A stretch of DNA of 64,000 nt, from NCBI GenBank assembly GCA_963678675.1, contig OY783194.1, positions 18,369,778 through 18,433,777 on the forward strand, given 5' to 3'. Source of the DNA: Xiphydria camelus (taxonomy: Eukaryota > Arthropoda > Insecta > Hymenoptera > Xiphydriidae). The first letter of the stretch is position 1. Each line of letters starts with the position of its first letter. A model generated the notes under the pieces. That model saw nothing but the letters and a program-made list of their open reading frames with translations, was not told where the DNA came from and did not search any database. Both the position numbers and the translations under genes were made by a program. Below are positions 43,585 to 53,370 of this stretch, piece after piece.

Positions 43585-44815
43585 GATACATAGCCTCAGG
43601 AGATTCGTTTAGATCATAGGGTAATACAACAATCTCTGAAATTGTAGAAGAAGTTTGCGATGTCTTATGGAATCATATTCAACCATTGGTGTTGAAGGAG
43701 CCTACCATTCATGATTGGAAAAACATTGCAAAAGGTTTTAAAGATAACTGTCAATTTGATCATTGTATTGGTGCAATTGACGGCAAACATGTACTTGTAA
43801 AGGCACCGCCTAATTCTGGTACTGTTTTCTTTAACTATAAAAAAAACATCTATTGTTTTGCTAGGAGTTGTAGATGCAAACCGAAGATTTGTTTACATAG
43901 ATGTTGGATCCATGGGGCGGTTCAGCGATGGTGGTATTTTAAATATAGTGCTTTTGGCCAAAAATTAGAACTGGCAATTTAAATCTACCACCTGAAGAGC
44001 CATTATACCCGGATGGAATAAATATGCCTTACGTATTTATAGGAGACAAAGCATTCCCTTTACTGCATAATTTAATGCGCGCATATCCCCAAAGTAGACT
44101 GCGAGTCCAAAAGAATTTATAATTGCCGTCTCTGCAGAGCACGTAGAGTGGTCGAAAATGCCTTTGGCATATTAGCAGCCCAATGGAGAGTTTTTAGGAG
44201 ACCGTTTGACTGCCGCGTTGAATTAGTAGATAAAATTATCAAAGCCACATGTGTTCTTCATAATTTTCTCATCAATGATATCACTTATAATGTGAGAGAA
44301 CAGGAAATAGATATCTTAAATCCAAATCAATTAAAACCTTTGGTTCATTCTGGCTTTAGATATTCTAATGAAAGCTTCTTAACCTTTTCACTGCTGAATT
44401 ACTTCCTAGGAGCGTGACCACCGTGCGGCAGTTTTTCTACCGTTGCGTATTTATACGCATATTTATTTATTGTATTTATTCGCAAGAAAAAGAACATGCT
44501 CACAGACCCCCCTGACTTTTCATGGCGGCTGCTTGGCTGTAATTCCCTCGTATACGTATACGTCTGCTGGTTTAGCGTATTAGTACAGCAATAGCAGCCT
44601 GCCGTTATAAATAATTTTCCAGGAGAAATGTACATATACGCCTAGAGCAGTCCTGGACAGAAACGTATTTATACGTCTGGAGCAGCGAAAGGGTTAATAA
44701 GAGAGGAATATTATAAATATTTTAATACTCTAGAAGCCGACCCTTGGCAAGCTATACGTGTACAAAACAGACTAGCTAGAGAGAAAATATAAAATTCAGT
44801 ATGCTACATTGATTT
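43585..44815 (+). pseudogene. ALP1/HARBI1-like Harbinger transposase pseudogene
   Basis: After TTTTTTTAG the frame reads YIASGDSF, meets TAG within about ten codons, then SEIVEEVCDVLWNHIQPLVL. First Asp in CIGAIDGKHVLVKAPPNSG; a slip in an A-run near 43846 precedes LLGVVDANRRF and the second-Asp motif MGRFSDGGIF. Another shift near 44110 precedes the Glu motif RRVVENAFGILAAQWRVFRR. The coding tail is interrupted at 44383-44693 by a TTAA-flanked MITE and resumes as REEYYKYFNTLEADPWQAIR to TAA near 44792. All three catalytic positions are identifiable, but at least two frameshifts and a stop make it inactive. Confidence 0.85.
44383..44693. mobile_element. 311-bp piggyBac-type MITE inside a transposase gene
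   Basis: CCTTTTCACTGCT and its inverse AGCAGCGAAAGGG flanked by TTAA (44379-44382, 44694-44697). Removing it with one TTAA leaves the host frame open. Confidence 0.88.
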
Positions 44816-45983
44816 TCATGGAATACATTTTGCGATATTTTTTTAATTCTAAAAATACCTGTTGACAAACAAAATTTTTAAAAATTGAGTTATAGCTATA
44901 TTACGCATCTGCTTATGAAATTAATCAGTTGTTCTTTAGATTAAATAAATAATAGCTTCAACAGTTTGCCCCATCTTCCCCTACATGTGATTATTCTGTA
45001 AGTCTGTAGTCAACGTAACGTTCTGTAACTTTAGGTCCTATTTGCCAATTAACTTTTACATTATTTTTTGTAAAACTATATTATATGAATAAAGAGTATT
45101 TTCCGAGCTGCATCTTTCAGTTCATTATTTTTATATACTTCTTCATCATCGTTCCAGAGACACGTGTATTTTCTCACACTTTCGATAAAATGTTCCATTT
45201 TTTGTTACATTACATAAAGTGAATAACGAAAAGATCTAGAATTTAACAAAACGGAACAGAATTAAGCTAGGCAAACACATAAATTAAAAACTGACCTCAC
45301 TTTGTGTATCACGTGTAAAGTATGGATACCTGCGGACAACGAGACGAAAGGCGGATCAAGAGACACGGTAGTGTCTCGCGGCATGTTCGTTCATTAGTTT
45401 CGTCAGAAACGACATCGCCGTCGCCGCGGGCACTCGTGTATCTTTACAGGAAGAATGTCTGCCCCCTTCACCCCTCAATTTTTACATCGAATTTTCTCAA
45501 TAAATATATGGTTATAACCAAAACTATGCTTAGTTACGCTATATAAATTGATTATTCTCTATTGATAGAGACCAGAATAAATTTTATATAGACAGAAGTT
45601 ACATATTAACAGAGATTCATCCTTAACAACGCGAAGCCACGCCCCTCGCGCCTAAAAGTCGAGAATTTTACGATTTCTCGGCCGATATCTATATGTCAAA
45701 ATGTCACAAAAATTCCGGCAATCTTCGGCGATAGTCGGCCATGATCGGAAATGTGTATACATAGATGCGATCAAACACACACACGCGCCATTGAATGTGT
45801 GAGATATATTCCGGCTTTCATGGTCGATTGTTCGGCGATGATCGGAAATGCGTACACAAATGCGACCACACGCATACACCATCAAATGTATGTCAGAGAA
45901 TATATATGTATTTTTACTTCAAATGCCTGTATCTCCTTTCCTAATTATTACTTTAAAAATATTTTTTTTCTTTTTCCTTGATT

Positions 45984-46122
45984 GGGTGCTTTCCATTTAT
46001 GACACAAGTCGACACACTTCTACTAGAACCACCGACTGATTGGCAGGCTCCAGCAGAAAGAACCAATGGTTTAATTTTGTGTCGACCTGTGTCGACTCGT
46101 GTCAGTTAAATGGAAAACACCC
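45984..46122. mobile_element. 139-bp MITE, ATT duplication, copy 2
   Basis: Same family, length and orientation as 40277-40415; flanked by ATT (45981-45983, 46123-46125). Confidence 0.88.
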
Positions 46123-46860
46123 ATTAAAAAAAAGAAGGAAATGACATGACTCTATATTATCGACTATCGGACCAACAAAATTGATACGTAAAATACTCTC
46201 CAAAAAAGATTGAATGAATGAATGAATGAATTTGGGGATTTACCGGGCGCTCAGTCCTAGTGGACCATTGAGCCCGAGCCATACACTCTGTGGCAACTCA
46301 GACAGAGAGGGGCCCCCCCCCCTCCGCTCCCAACTCCCGAGGAGCCGAGGGCCTCCATACGGGACTCCCGGGGCATCCAGGGTCCCAATACAGGGCTCCC
46401 GGGGGGCCCAGGGTCTCCAGATCGAGCCCTCGGGGCGCCCAGGGCCTCCATACAAGGTTCCTTAGCCCCTCCAGGCGTCCAACCAGAAGGGGGCCCCTCT
46501 CTCCGCACTTAACGTGGGGGGGGGTCCCCCTTGCAGAAGCCCCCCCCCCGGATGGAGCAGCAGGAATGAGGCTGTCCGCCCCCGCAAAGCCTGCCATGCA
46601 AGTGTAAGGCTAAATACAATGGGGTGTCGCCTTGTTCCCCAAGGGCATCGTTCTATGCACTGTAACCCCAGTGCCATATAGTTTTCGGTACGATAGCTTA
46701 CGCCTTCGCTTGGGAAGCTAGTCCGCGGCGGGGCTTTAGCTCCCCTGAAGCGATTTTAACATCGCCCGGAGTGCTGTATGGCACCCGCTAACCAGGGTCT
46801 TCCATGGGCCCCAACAGGGCCCACTTCAGTTATCTGGCCATCCTCCTATCCGCCACCTGG

Positions 46861-48435
46861 GCCCTGTAACACAAGCTTTACAAGTGTTACAAGCGTAGAA
46901 AATTACTTATAGGACTTGTAAGACCGTAACCTATAGGGGAATCTTATGGAGAATTTTCTACACTTGTAGAGCTGTTCTGTAACTCAACGTGAACACTTAC
47001 AAGTCTGTGGCACCGATTTTTCTACAAGTGTAAGAAAATTTCTACCTATAGCTGACATCGTGGGTAGAATTTCCTATAAGTCTTCGCGCTCTCTCATGGG
47101 AGACGAAACCCACACACTCCAGCGTTCTCGACCGTGCCTCACTCATACAGCGCGCTCGACCCTGCCCCAATACACCGCTCTTATCTCGACTCTGCCCCAT
47201 TCCACCGCTCTCGACCGTGCGTACGCTAAAGCCATGTGTCCTACACTTGTTAAGGCCCGTATCCATTTGTAACAGATGACCCGTAACGTAACACCGAACA
47301 TGTTACGTTACGTCTAGTGGAGACGGAATTCTGTTGCATGTTATCCGTAACCAATTTGACACGCGTAACCGTTACAAGCCGAACCACCACTTGTCGGTTT
47401 TTAGCCGTCGCATCAAAGGACTGCTACGTTACGCGCGGCGACTAGTTGGGACGAGTGCATGGGTATCGTGTACCTTTGCCTGTTGCATTTGAGATTTAGG
47501 GCGCCCGCCTAATCTTCTGCGCTGAAATTGATTCACGAAATCTCAAGTCTTGTCTATAAATCGATAGTGAAATTGAATTAAGTAGAAATTCAAAATCAGT
47601 GGGATGCATTGTAGTGGATATTTGATATAATCCTTAGCTATTTTTACTGTTTCTTACTTATTTAAGTAGTTTTGAATTTCAGAAGTAACAATTTTTATTC
47701 TCTTGTATAATAAATTCAGAAGTAACACTTTTTATTCTCTTGTATAATAAATTCAGAAGTAACAATTTTTATTCTCTTGTATAATAAATCATAAGTCGAA
47801 ATAAAGAATTAAAATTATTTTTTCTAGGTAATTTTAATTTCGATATCACAGCATATATAGAAACAAATTAAAATAAACTATTATTAATAATTTTTTTATT
47901 TTGTTTTCGATTCTTTTTTGTTGTTTTTAAAAATATTTTTACCTTTATTCTTTGTCTTTTACATATGTATTTTTTATAATATTTAATTATTATTATTCAT
48001 TTATCTCTATCGTCTTCCTTATCAGCATTATTTTCAATTGTATCATTCGCCCCATTATCGTCGAAATATGTAGGCATTGCGAGCAATGTTACAAAATTTA
48101 AACTGTTCAAAATATATTCATACAATCGTTCGTAACATTTTATTAGCGAAAACTTGCAAAAACGTTCACTATAGAAGACTAAATAGTTCTTTTCTTGTAA
48201 TACACTTCGGAGCTTCCATGGAATCGTCTCGACTACCTTGAAAGGAAACGAGTGGAAGTCGTGGCGTTGTGTCGTAACCTCGTTCGGTTACGTTACGGGA
48301 TGATTGACACGGCCAAAACTTCCGGAGCGAACCGTGTCATCTTGCAACGAGCCGTAACATGTTCGGTGTTACGTTACGGGTCATCTGTACAGATGGATAC
48401 GCGGTTTTACATTTGTAGGGCTTGTGTTACAGGGC
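46861..48435. mobile_element. 1575-bp DNA element with GCCCTGTAACACAAGC ends
   Basis: GCCCTGTAACACAAGC and its inverse GCTTGTGTTACAGGGC are flanked by CCTGG (46856-46860, 48436-48440); because GGGCCC repeats at the junction, a 3-bp CTG duplication is equally possible. Contains a further inverted pair (CGTATCCATTTGTAACAGATG at about 47258 and its inverse near 48395) and a 37-bp tandem repeat. No transposase. Confidence 0.75.
47681..47790. repeat. Three tandem copies of a 37-bp unit
   Basis: AGAAGTAACAATTTTTATTC... begins at 47681, 47718 and 47755 with single-base differences. Confidence 0.9.
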
Positions 48436-48517
48436 CCTGGAGACGCGCCCGGTTGGAGCTCACCCAATGTTCCCCGCTCTCCTTTACGGAGATTAGGGAA
48501 CCCGGGCCACGAAGATT

Positions 48518-49015
48518 AGAAATCAATTAAGATCGCCATGTTCAAGATTTATATATAAAAAAATAAGGCATCATTTGAAAGGAAAATTATTGTAAATCAA
48601 GTTACTACAAAATTCGACGACAAAAAATTTATAACAAAATTTTCATAAAAAAGAACTTGTCGCGTTTAAGTTTTCATATTTTTTCCACTATATACTGGTG
48701 GTATCATATAAGTGTATGAATTTATTTAAAATCATAAGTGCATAAACATCGAATATAATTTTTTATCTTGAAGGAAAAAACGTGGCGTTCTTTTTTATGA
48801 ATTTTTTTATAAATTTTTTGTTGTCGAATTTTTTAGTAACTTGATTTACTATAATTTTCCTTTCAAATGATGCCTTTTATTTTTTATATATAAATCTTGA
48901 ACATGGCGATCTTAATTGATTTCTAATCTTTTTTGGAGAGTATTTTACGCATCAATTTTGTTGGCACTGAATGAATATGCCGCCTTTTTTTTTTACAGAG
49001 AATCTGTTTTTCTGA
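48518..49015. repeat. Fold-back FB1, right part (left start at 46174)
   Basis: AGAAATCAATTAAGATCGCC near 48518 is mirrored near 48925, and CAACAAAATTGATACGTAAA at 46175 is mirrored just after. A second version of FB1 surrounds the SWIM transposon at 53107-57040. Confidence 0.75.
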
Positions 49016-50123
49016 CAAGATTTAACTCCTTTTTGGAATTTATTCATGAGGAGAATATGTACATGTAGGAGAATAGCTTTTTATTACCACAAAATTAAAG
49101 TCTCACATTTTATACCGATACGAGTCAATGAATTATAACCACGTTACTTTTGTTTTATTCTCGTGATATTTTGAAATGATTTTATAATTAATGTTTCGAT
49201 AATATATATATTTTCCCCAGAACAATTCGTTCGTGAAAGGATTTCCATAAATAACTGCCGTATGTCCGCGGGCAAACCAATCAAAATCATACCTATGGCC
49301 GATACCTTGAAATTTGACTTCGGCAGTCGGTAAGGTATAAATAATCCGATAGTCGATAATATAGAGTCATGTCATTTCCTTCTTTTTTTTAAAGCTATTT
49401 TGACAGCTTGATACATTTACTGTCACCATATGAAACGAGCAATTGAACATATATAATCGGCATGAAACCATAATATATGTTATTGCATGGAAATAATTGC
49501 AGTAATGGAAATGCTCGCTATAATTTTCTGAATTCAAGGAAAAAGAAAAAATATTTTTAAAGTAATTAGGAAAGGAGATACAGGCATTTGAAGTCATACA
49601 TATATATTCTCTCACATAAATTTGATGGCGTATGCGTGTGGTCGCATTTGTGTACGCATTTCCGATCATCGCCGAACAGTCGACGATGAAAGCCGGAATA
49701 TATCTCACACATTCAATGGCGCGTATGTGTGTTTGATCGCATCTACATATGTATACACATTTCCGATCATGGCCGACTGTCGCCGAAGATTGCCGGAATT
49801 TTTGTGACATTTTGACATATAGATATCGGCCGAGAAATCTAAAATTCTCGAGTTTTAGGCGGGCGGGGCGTGGCTTCGCGTTGTTAAGGATGAATCTCTG
49901 TTAATATGTAACTTATAAAATTTATTCTGGTCTCTATCAATAGAGAATAATCAATTTATATGGCGTAACTAAGTATAGTTTTGGTTATAACCATATATTT
50001 ATTGAGAAAATTCGATGTAAAAATTGAGGGGTGAAGGGGGCAGACATTTTTCCTGTAAAGATACACGGGTGCTGCGACGTTGAACGAACATGCCACGAGA
50101 CACTACCGTGTCTCTTGATTACA

Positions 50124-50880
50124 CAGTCACACAAACACAAATGTGGGGTATACATTTGATGCGATATATGTTATCCGTAGTAATGTTGCCTCCTGATTAT
50201 GAATCCGGTGTCAAAATTTAGCCATCATGTCAAATTTTTTTAATCTCAAAAAACCATCAAGAGATCATGATTTTCAAAAAGTTAATGGACAAACCAAATT
50301 CGCTATATGGGGTTTTTTGGGTCGCTGATCACGAATCTGAAGTCGGATTTCAAAAATTCAAGATGGCGGATCCAATATGGCGGACGAGATTTTTGAAAAT
50401 CGACGGATTCATGCCAAATTTGGTATAAGGGTTTTTTTTTGGATCGCTGATCATGAATCTGGAGTCAGATTTAAAAAATTCAAGATGGATCCAATATGGC
50501 GGACGAGATTTTCGAAAATTTTGAATGTGTAAATATAACTTTATATTGGTCATCAGCGACTGAAAAAAAACCCTATATCAAATTTGACATGAATTTGTCG
50601 ATTTTCGAAAATCTCGTCCGCCATATTGGATCTGCCATCTTGAATTTTTGAAATATGACTTCAGATTCGTGATCAGCGACCCAAAAAACCCCCTATAGCG
50701 AATTTGGTTTAAGTCCATTAACTTTTTGAAAATCATGATCTCTGGCTGGTTTTTTGAGATTAAAAAAAATGTGACGTGATAGCCAAATTTTGACACCGGA
50801 TTCGTGATCAGAAGGCAAAATTACTACGGATAACATATATCGCATCAAATGTATACCCCACTTTTTTTTTGGTGTGACTG
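50124..50880. repeat. Fold-back with GGATCCAATATGGCGGACGA units (first)
   Basis: GGGGTATACATTTGATGCG near 50148 is mirrored near 50865. Each arm carries the unit TCGCTGATCACGAATCTGAA...AAGATGGCGGATCCAATATGG. Confidence 0.75.
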
Positions 50881-50882
50881 AA

Positions 50883-51797
50883 CGGAAAATAATTACACAG
50901 CTCCACACAAAAAATCGAAAAAATGCTTCCTCTGACCAGACCAGTATATCTATGTTTATGGGGTCGCTGAATCCGAATCCGGTGTCCGTTTGTCTCCATC
51001 ACGTCACGTTCAAGGTCATTTCAAGGTCAAATTCTGGAAAAATAGTCAAATCGATTAAAATTATTATTATTCCTATATATTTTTGAGGTCGCTCAATCCG
51101 AATCCGGTGTCCGTTTGTCTCCATTACGTCACATTTTCTTTAATCTCAAAAAACCATCAATAGATCATGATTTTCAAAAAGTTAATGGACTTAAACCAAA
51201 TTCGCTATAGGGGTTTTTTTGGGTCGCTGATCACGAATCTGAAATCGGATTTCAAAAATTCAAGATGGCGGATCCAATATGGAGGACGAGATTTTCGAAA
51301 ATCGACGGATTCATGCCAAATTTGGTATAGGGGGGTTTTTTCGATCGCTGATGACGAATATGAAGTTATATTTACAAAAATACAAAATTTTCGAAAATCT
51401 CGTCCTCCATATTGGATCCGCTATCTTAAATTTTGAAAATCTGACTTCAGATTCATGATCAGCGATCCAAAAAAAACCCCTTATACTAAATTCGGCATGA
51501 ATCCGTCGATTTTCAAAAATCTCGTCCGCCATATTGGATCCGCCATCTTGAATGCTTGAAATCCGATTTCAGATTCGTGATCAGCAACCCAAAAAACCCC
51601 CTATAGCGAGTTTGGTTTAAGTCCATTAACTTCTTGAAAATCATGATCTATTAATGGTTTTTTGAGATTAAAAAAAATGTGACGTGATAGAAATAAACGA
51701 ACACCGGATTCGGATTCAGCAACCCCAAAAAAATAAAGATATACTGGTCTGGTCAGAGGAAGCATTTTTTCGATTTTTTTTGTGGAGCTGTGTTATT
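50883..51797. repeat. Fold-back with the same units (second)
   Basis: TACACAGCTCCACACAAAAA at about 50893 is mirrored near 51790, and GACCAGACCAGTATATC is mirrored near 51750. Unit copies lie at about 51220-51330 (plus), 51390-51500 and 51500-51600 (minus). Confidence 0.75.
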
Positions 51798-51839
51798 TAC
51801 CGTATGTCCCAGGAGACTTCGAGCAAGTGCCGATACCTA

Positions 51840-52210
51840 CGGCCGATACCTTGAAATTTGATTTCGGTAGTGTTTGCCAACGATCGAGTCTTTGATAGTT
51901 GGAATTGGCTACAGAATCGTAAATTTGTGAATAATGGTAATTTTTAGAACTTAAAATTTAAGTGTTACTACACGACGAGTAGGTTAGGAGATTTTCATCA
52001 AATCTTTGACAGTCCGGTTTTTAAACTTTTGGGGGATTTCATCGAAGAATGATTATTTTTTATCACTTCTACAAATTACCCACCATTTATTCACAAATTC
52101 ACGATTTCGAGATTAGGCGCTTCGATCTCCCGAATTGACAGCTATCGGGATCAAAGACTCGACCGTCGGCAAACACTGCCGAAGTCAAATTTCAAAGTAT
52201 CGGCCATAGG
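51840..52210. repeat. Fold-back related to 2496-3458 and 21540-21877
   Basis: CGGCCGATACCTTGAAATTTG is mirrored near 52205. Contains TTCACGATTTCGAGATTAG and CGATCTCCCGAATTGA. Confidence 0.7.
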
Positions 52211-52639
52211 TATGACTTTGATCGGGTTGCCCGCGGACATACGACAGTTATTTATGGAAATCCTTTCACGAACGAATTGTTCTGGGGAAAATATAAATCT
52301 TATCGAAACATTAATTATAAAATCATTTTAAAATATCACGAGAATAAATCAAAAGTAACGTTGTTATAGTTAATTAACTCGTATTGGTATGAAATGTGAG
52401 ACTTTAATTTTGTGGTAATAAAAAAACTATTCTCCCCTACATGTGGGTGAATGCCCCGAAATGAAACAAAACAGCTTTCCATTTTGGTCACAAAAAAAAA
52501 TATTTTTGAGAGAAAACTAGAATAGAAGCTTGGTTTACCAAATAAAAACAAATATTTACAGGAGACAGTTCATTTTTGTCATTATTTTTTATTTTATTTA
52601 GCTTTTCTTTAAATTTAGCAGCAGGGGAATCATTCAAAA

Positions 52640-52790
52640 AGTTAATGGACTTAACCAAATTCGGTATAGGGGTTTTTTTTGGGTCGCTGATCACGAATCT
52701 GAAGTCGGATTTCAAAAATTCAAGATGGCAGATCCAATATGGCGGACAAGATTTTCGAAAATCGACGGATTTATGCCAAATTTGGTTTTA
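52640..52790 (+). repeat. Isolated copy of the ATGGCGGACGAGA unit
   Basis: GGGTCGCTGATCACGAATC...CAATATGGCGGACAAGATT; most similar to 51200-51330. Confidence 0.75.
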
Positions 52791-52829
52791 TTTATCTACT
52801 ACGACTTTGAAACAGAGTTTTTTGTAGGT

Positions 52830-53105
52830 ACATAGATCTTAATTTATAGCTGCATAAGCATACCAAATACTTTTTCACTTTATGTCTAATGGCTGTAAAG
52901 CGAAGGAGATACAAACCAGGGGAATGACAATTTACACCTAAAATATTAAATAAAAACGGAATTTTATAGAACTATAAAAAATATAATCAACGACCCAATA
53001 AAACAAAGGCAAAGAGTGCTTAAAACAGATATCTAACACATTAGAGTTTAAACCCAAGAACAGTGCACCACTGATATTGCATATTGTGCACTTTACAGGC
53101 AACCA
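52830..53105. other. No gene recognised
   Basis: AT-rich; nothing identified. Confidence 0.3.
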
Positions 53106-53370
53106 CCCATGTACATATTCTCCTCATGAATAAATTCCAAAAAGTAGTGAAATCTTGTCACGAAAACAGATTCTCTGTAAAAAAAAGGCAGCATGTTCAT
53201 TCAGTGCCAAAAAAATTGATACTTAAAATACTCTCCAAAAAAGATTAGAAATCAATTAAGATCTCAATGTTCAAGATTTATATATAAAAAATAAAAGGCA
53301 TCATTTGAAAGGGAAATTATTGTAAATCAAAAGTTACTCAAAAATTCGACGACAAAAAATTTATAAAAAA

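Larger units (their letters stand above)
43383..45198 (-). pseudogene. MADF-domain protein fragments (Harbinger partner type)
   Basis: Two minus-strand pieces make up one MADF domain. 45198 to about 45085 opens MEHFIESVRKYTCLWNDDEE and reads on to KNNELKDAARKIL. About 43500-43383 reads EAKNVWKKLRDGHRQAV then NKKKTTTGQASSD. MADF proteins bind DNA and accompany some Harbinger nucleases. The first piece lacks a clear GT donor, and the transposase pseudogene lies on the opposite strand between the pieces, which would make an unusual intron. A piggyBac-type MITE interrupts the frame at 42980. Real but broken. Confidence 0.6.
46212..48511 (-). mobile_element. 5'-truncated LINE 3' end, (ATTC)n tail, with nested insertion
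   Basis: On the minus strand it ends in CCCCAAATTCATTCATTC. AAGATT is duplicated on both sides (46206-46211, 48512-48517), and the uninterrupted target exists near 53244 (AAAAAAGATTAGAAATC). It is GC-rich, unlike its surroundings, with Gly/Pro-rich open frames on both strands. A 1575-bp DNA element (46861-48435) splits it, so LINE sequence proper is about 0.73 kb. Its ORF is decayed. Confidence 0.75.
45355..50119. repeat. Very large inverted repeat, arms about 0.75-0.85 kb
   Basis: ATCAAGAGACACGGTAGTG at 45355 is mirrored at 50119, and the arms run inward to about 46170 and 49360 (sharing, for example, GATTCATCCTTAACAACGCG). The left arm lacks about 100 bp that the right arm has, near its ATT-flanked MITE. 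The inside is filled by a LINE and other elements. No protein is convincing. Confidence 0.8.
49060..52445. repeat. Second-order inverted repeat joining 49.06-49.34 kb and 52.17-52.45 kb
   Basis: TACATGTAGGAGAATAG, the TTCACGAACGAATTGTTCTG region and CGGCCGATACC occur in opposite orientation in the two blocks. The space between is filled by fold-backs at 50124-51797 and one at about 51840-52210. Confidence 0.6.

Noticed and set aside
46226..46677. Overlapping Gly/Pro-rich frames on both strands
   Set aside because: Caused by GC-rich repetitive LINE 3' sequence; no frame has a domain and all strands are open alike.
47681..47790. CRISPR-like direct repeats
   Set aside because: Three 37-bp units are tandem with no spacers; a simple tandem repeat in a eukaryotic transposon.
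49367..49810. 147-codon minus-strand frame with a Cys-rich start
   Set aside because: Lies entirely in the arm of the large inverted repeat; the mirrored arm at 45652-45981 has the same peptide broken. No family resemblance.
50350..51532. Repeated peptide-like frames encoding NSRWQIQYGGRD-type strings
   Set aside because: Products of the repeated DNA unit; the reading is open on both strands and not maintained between copies.
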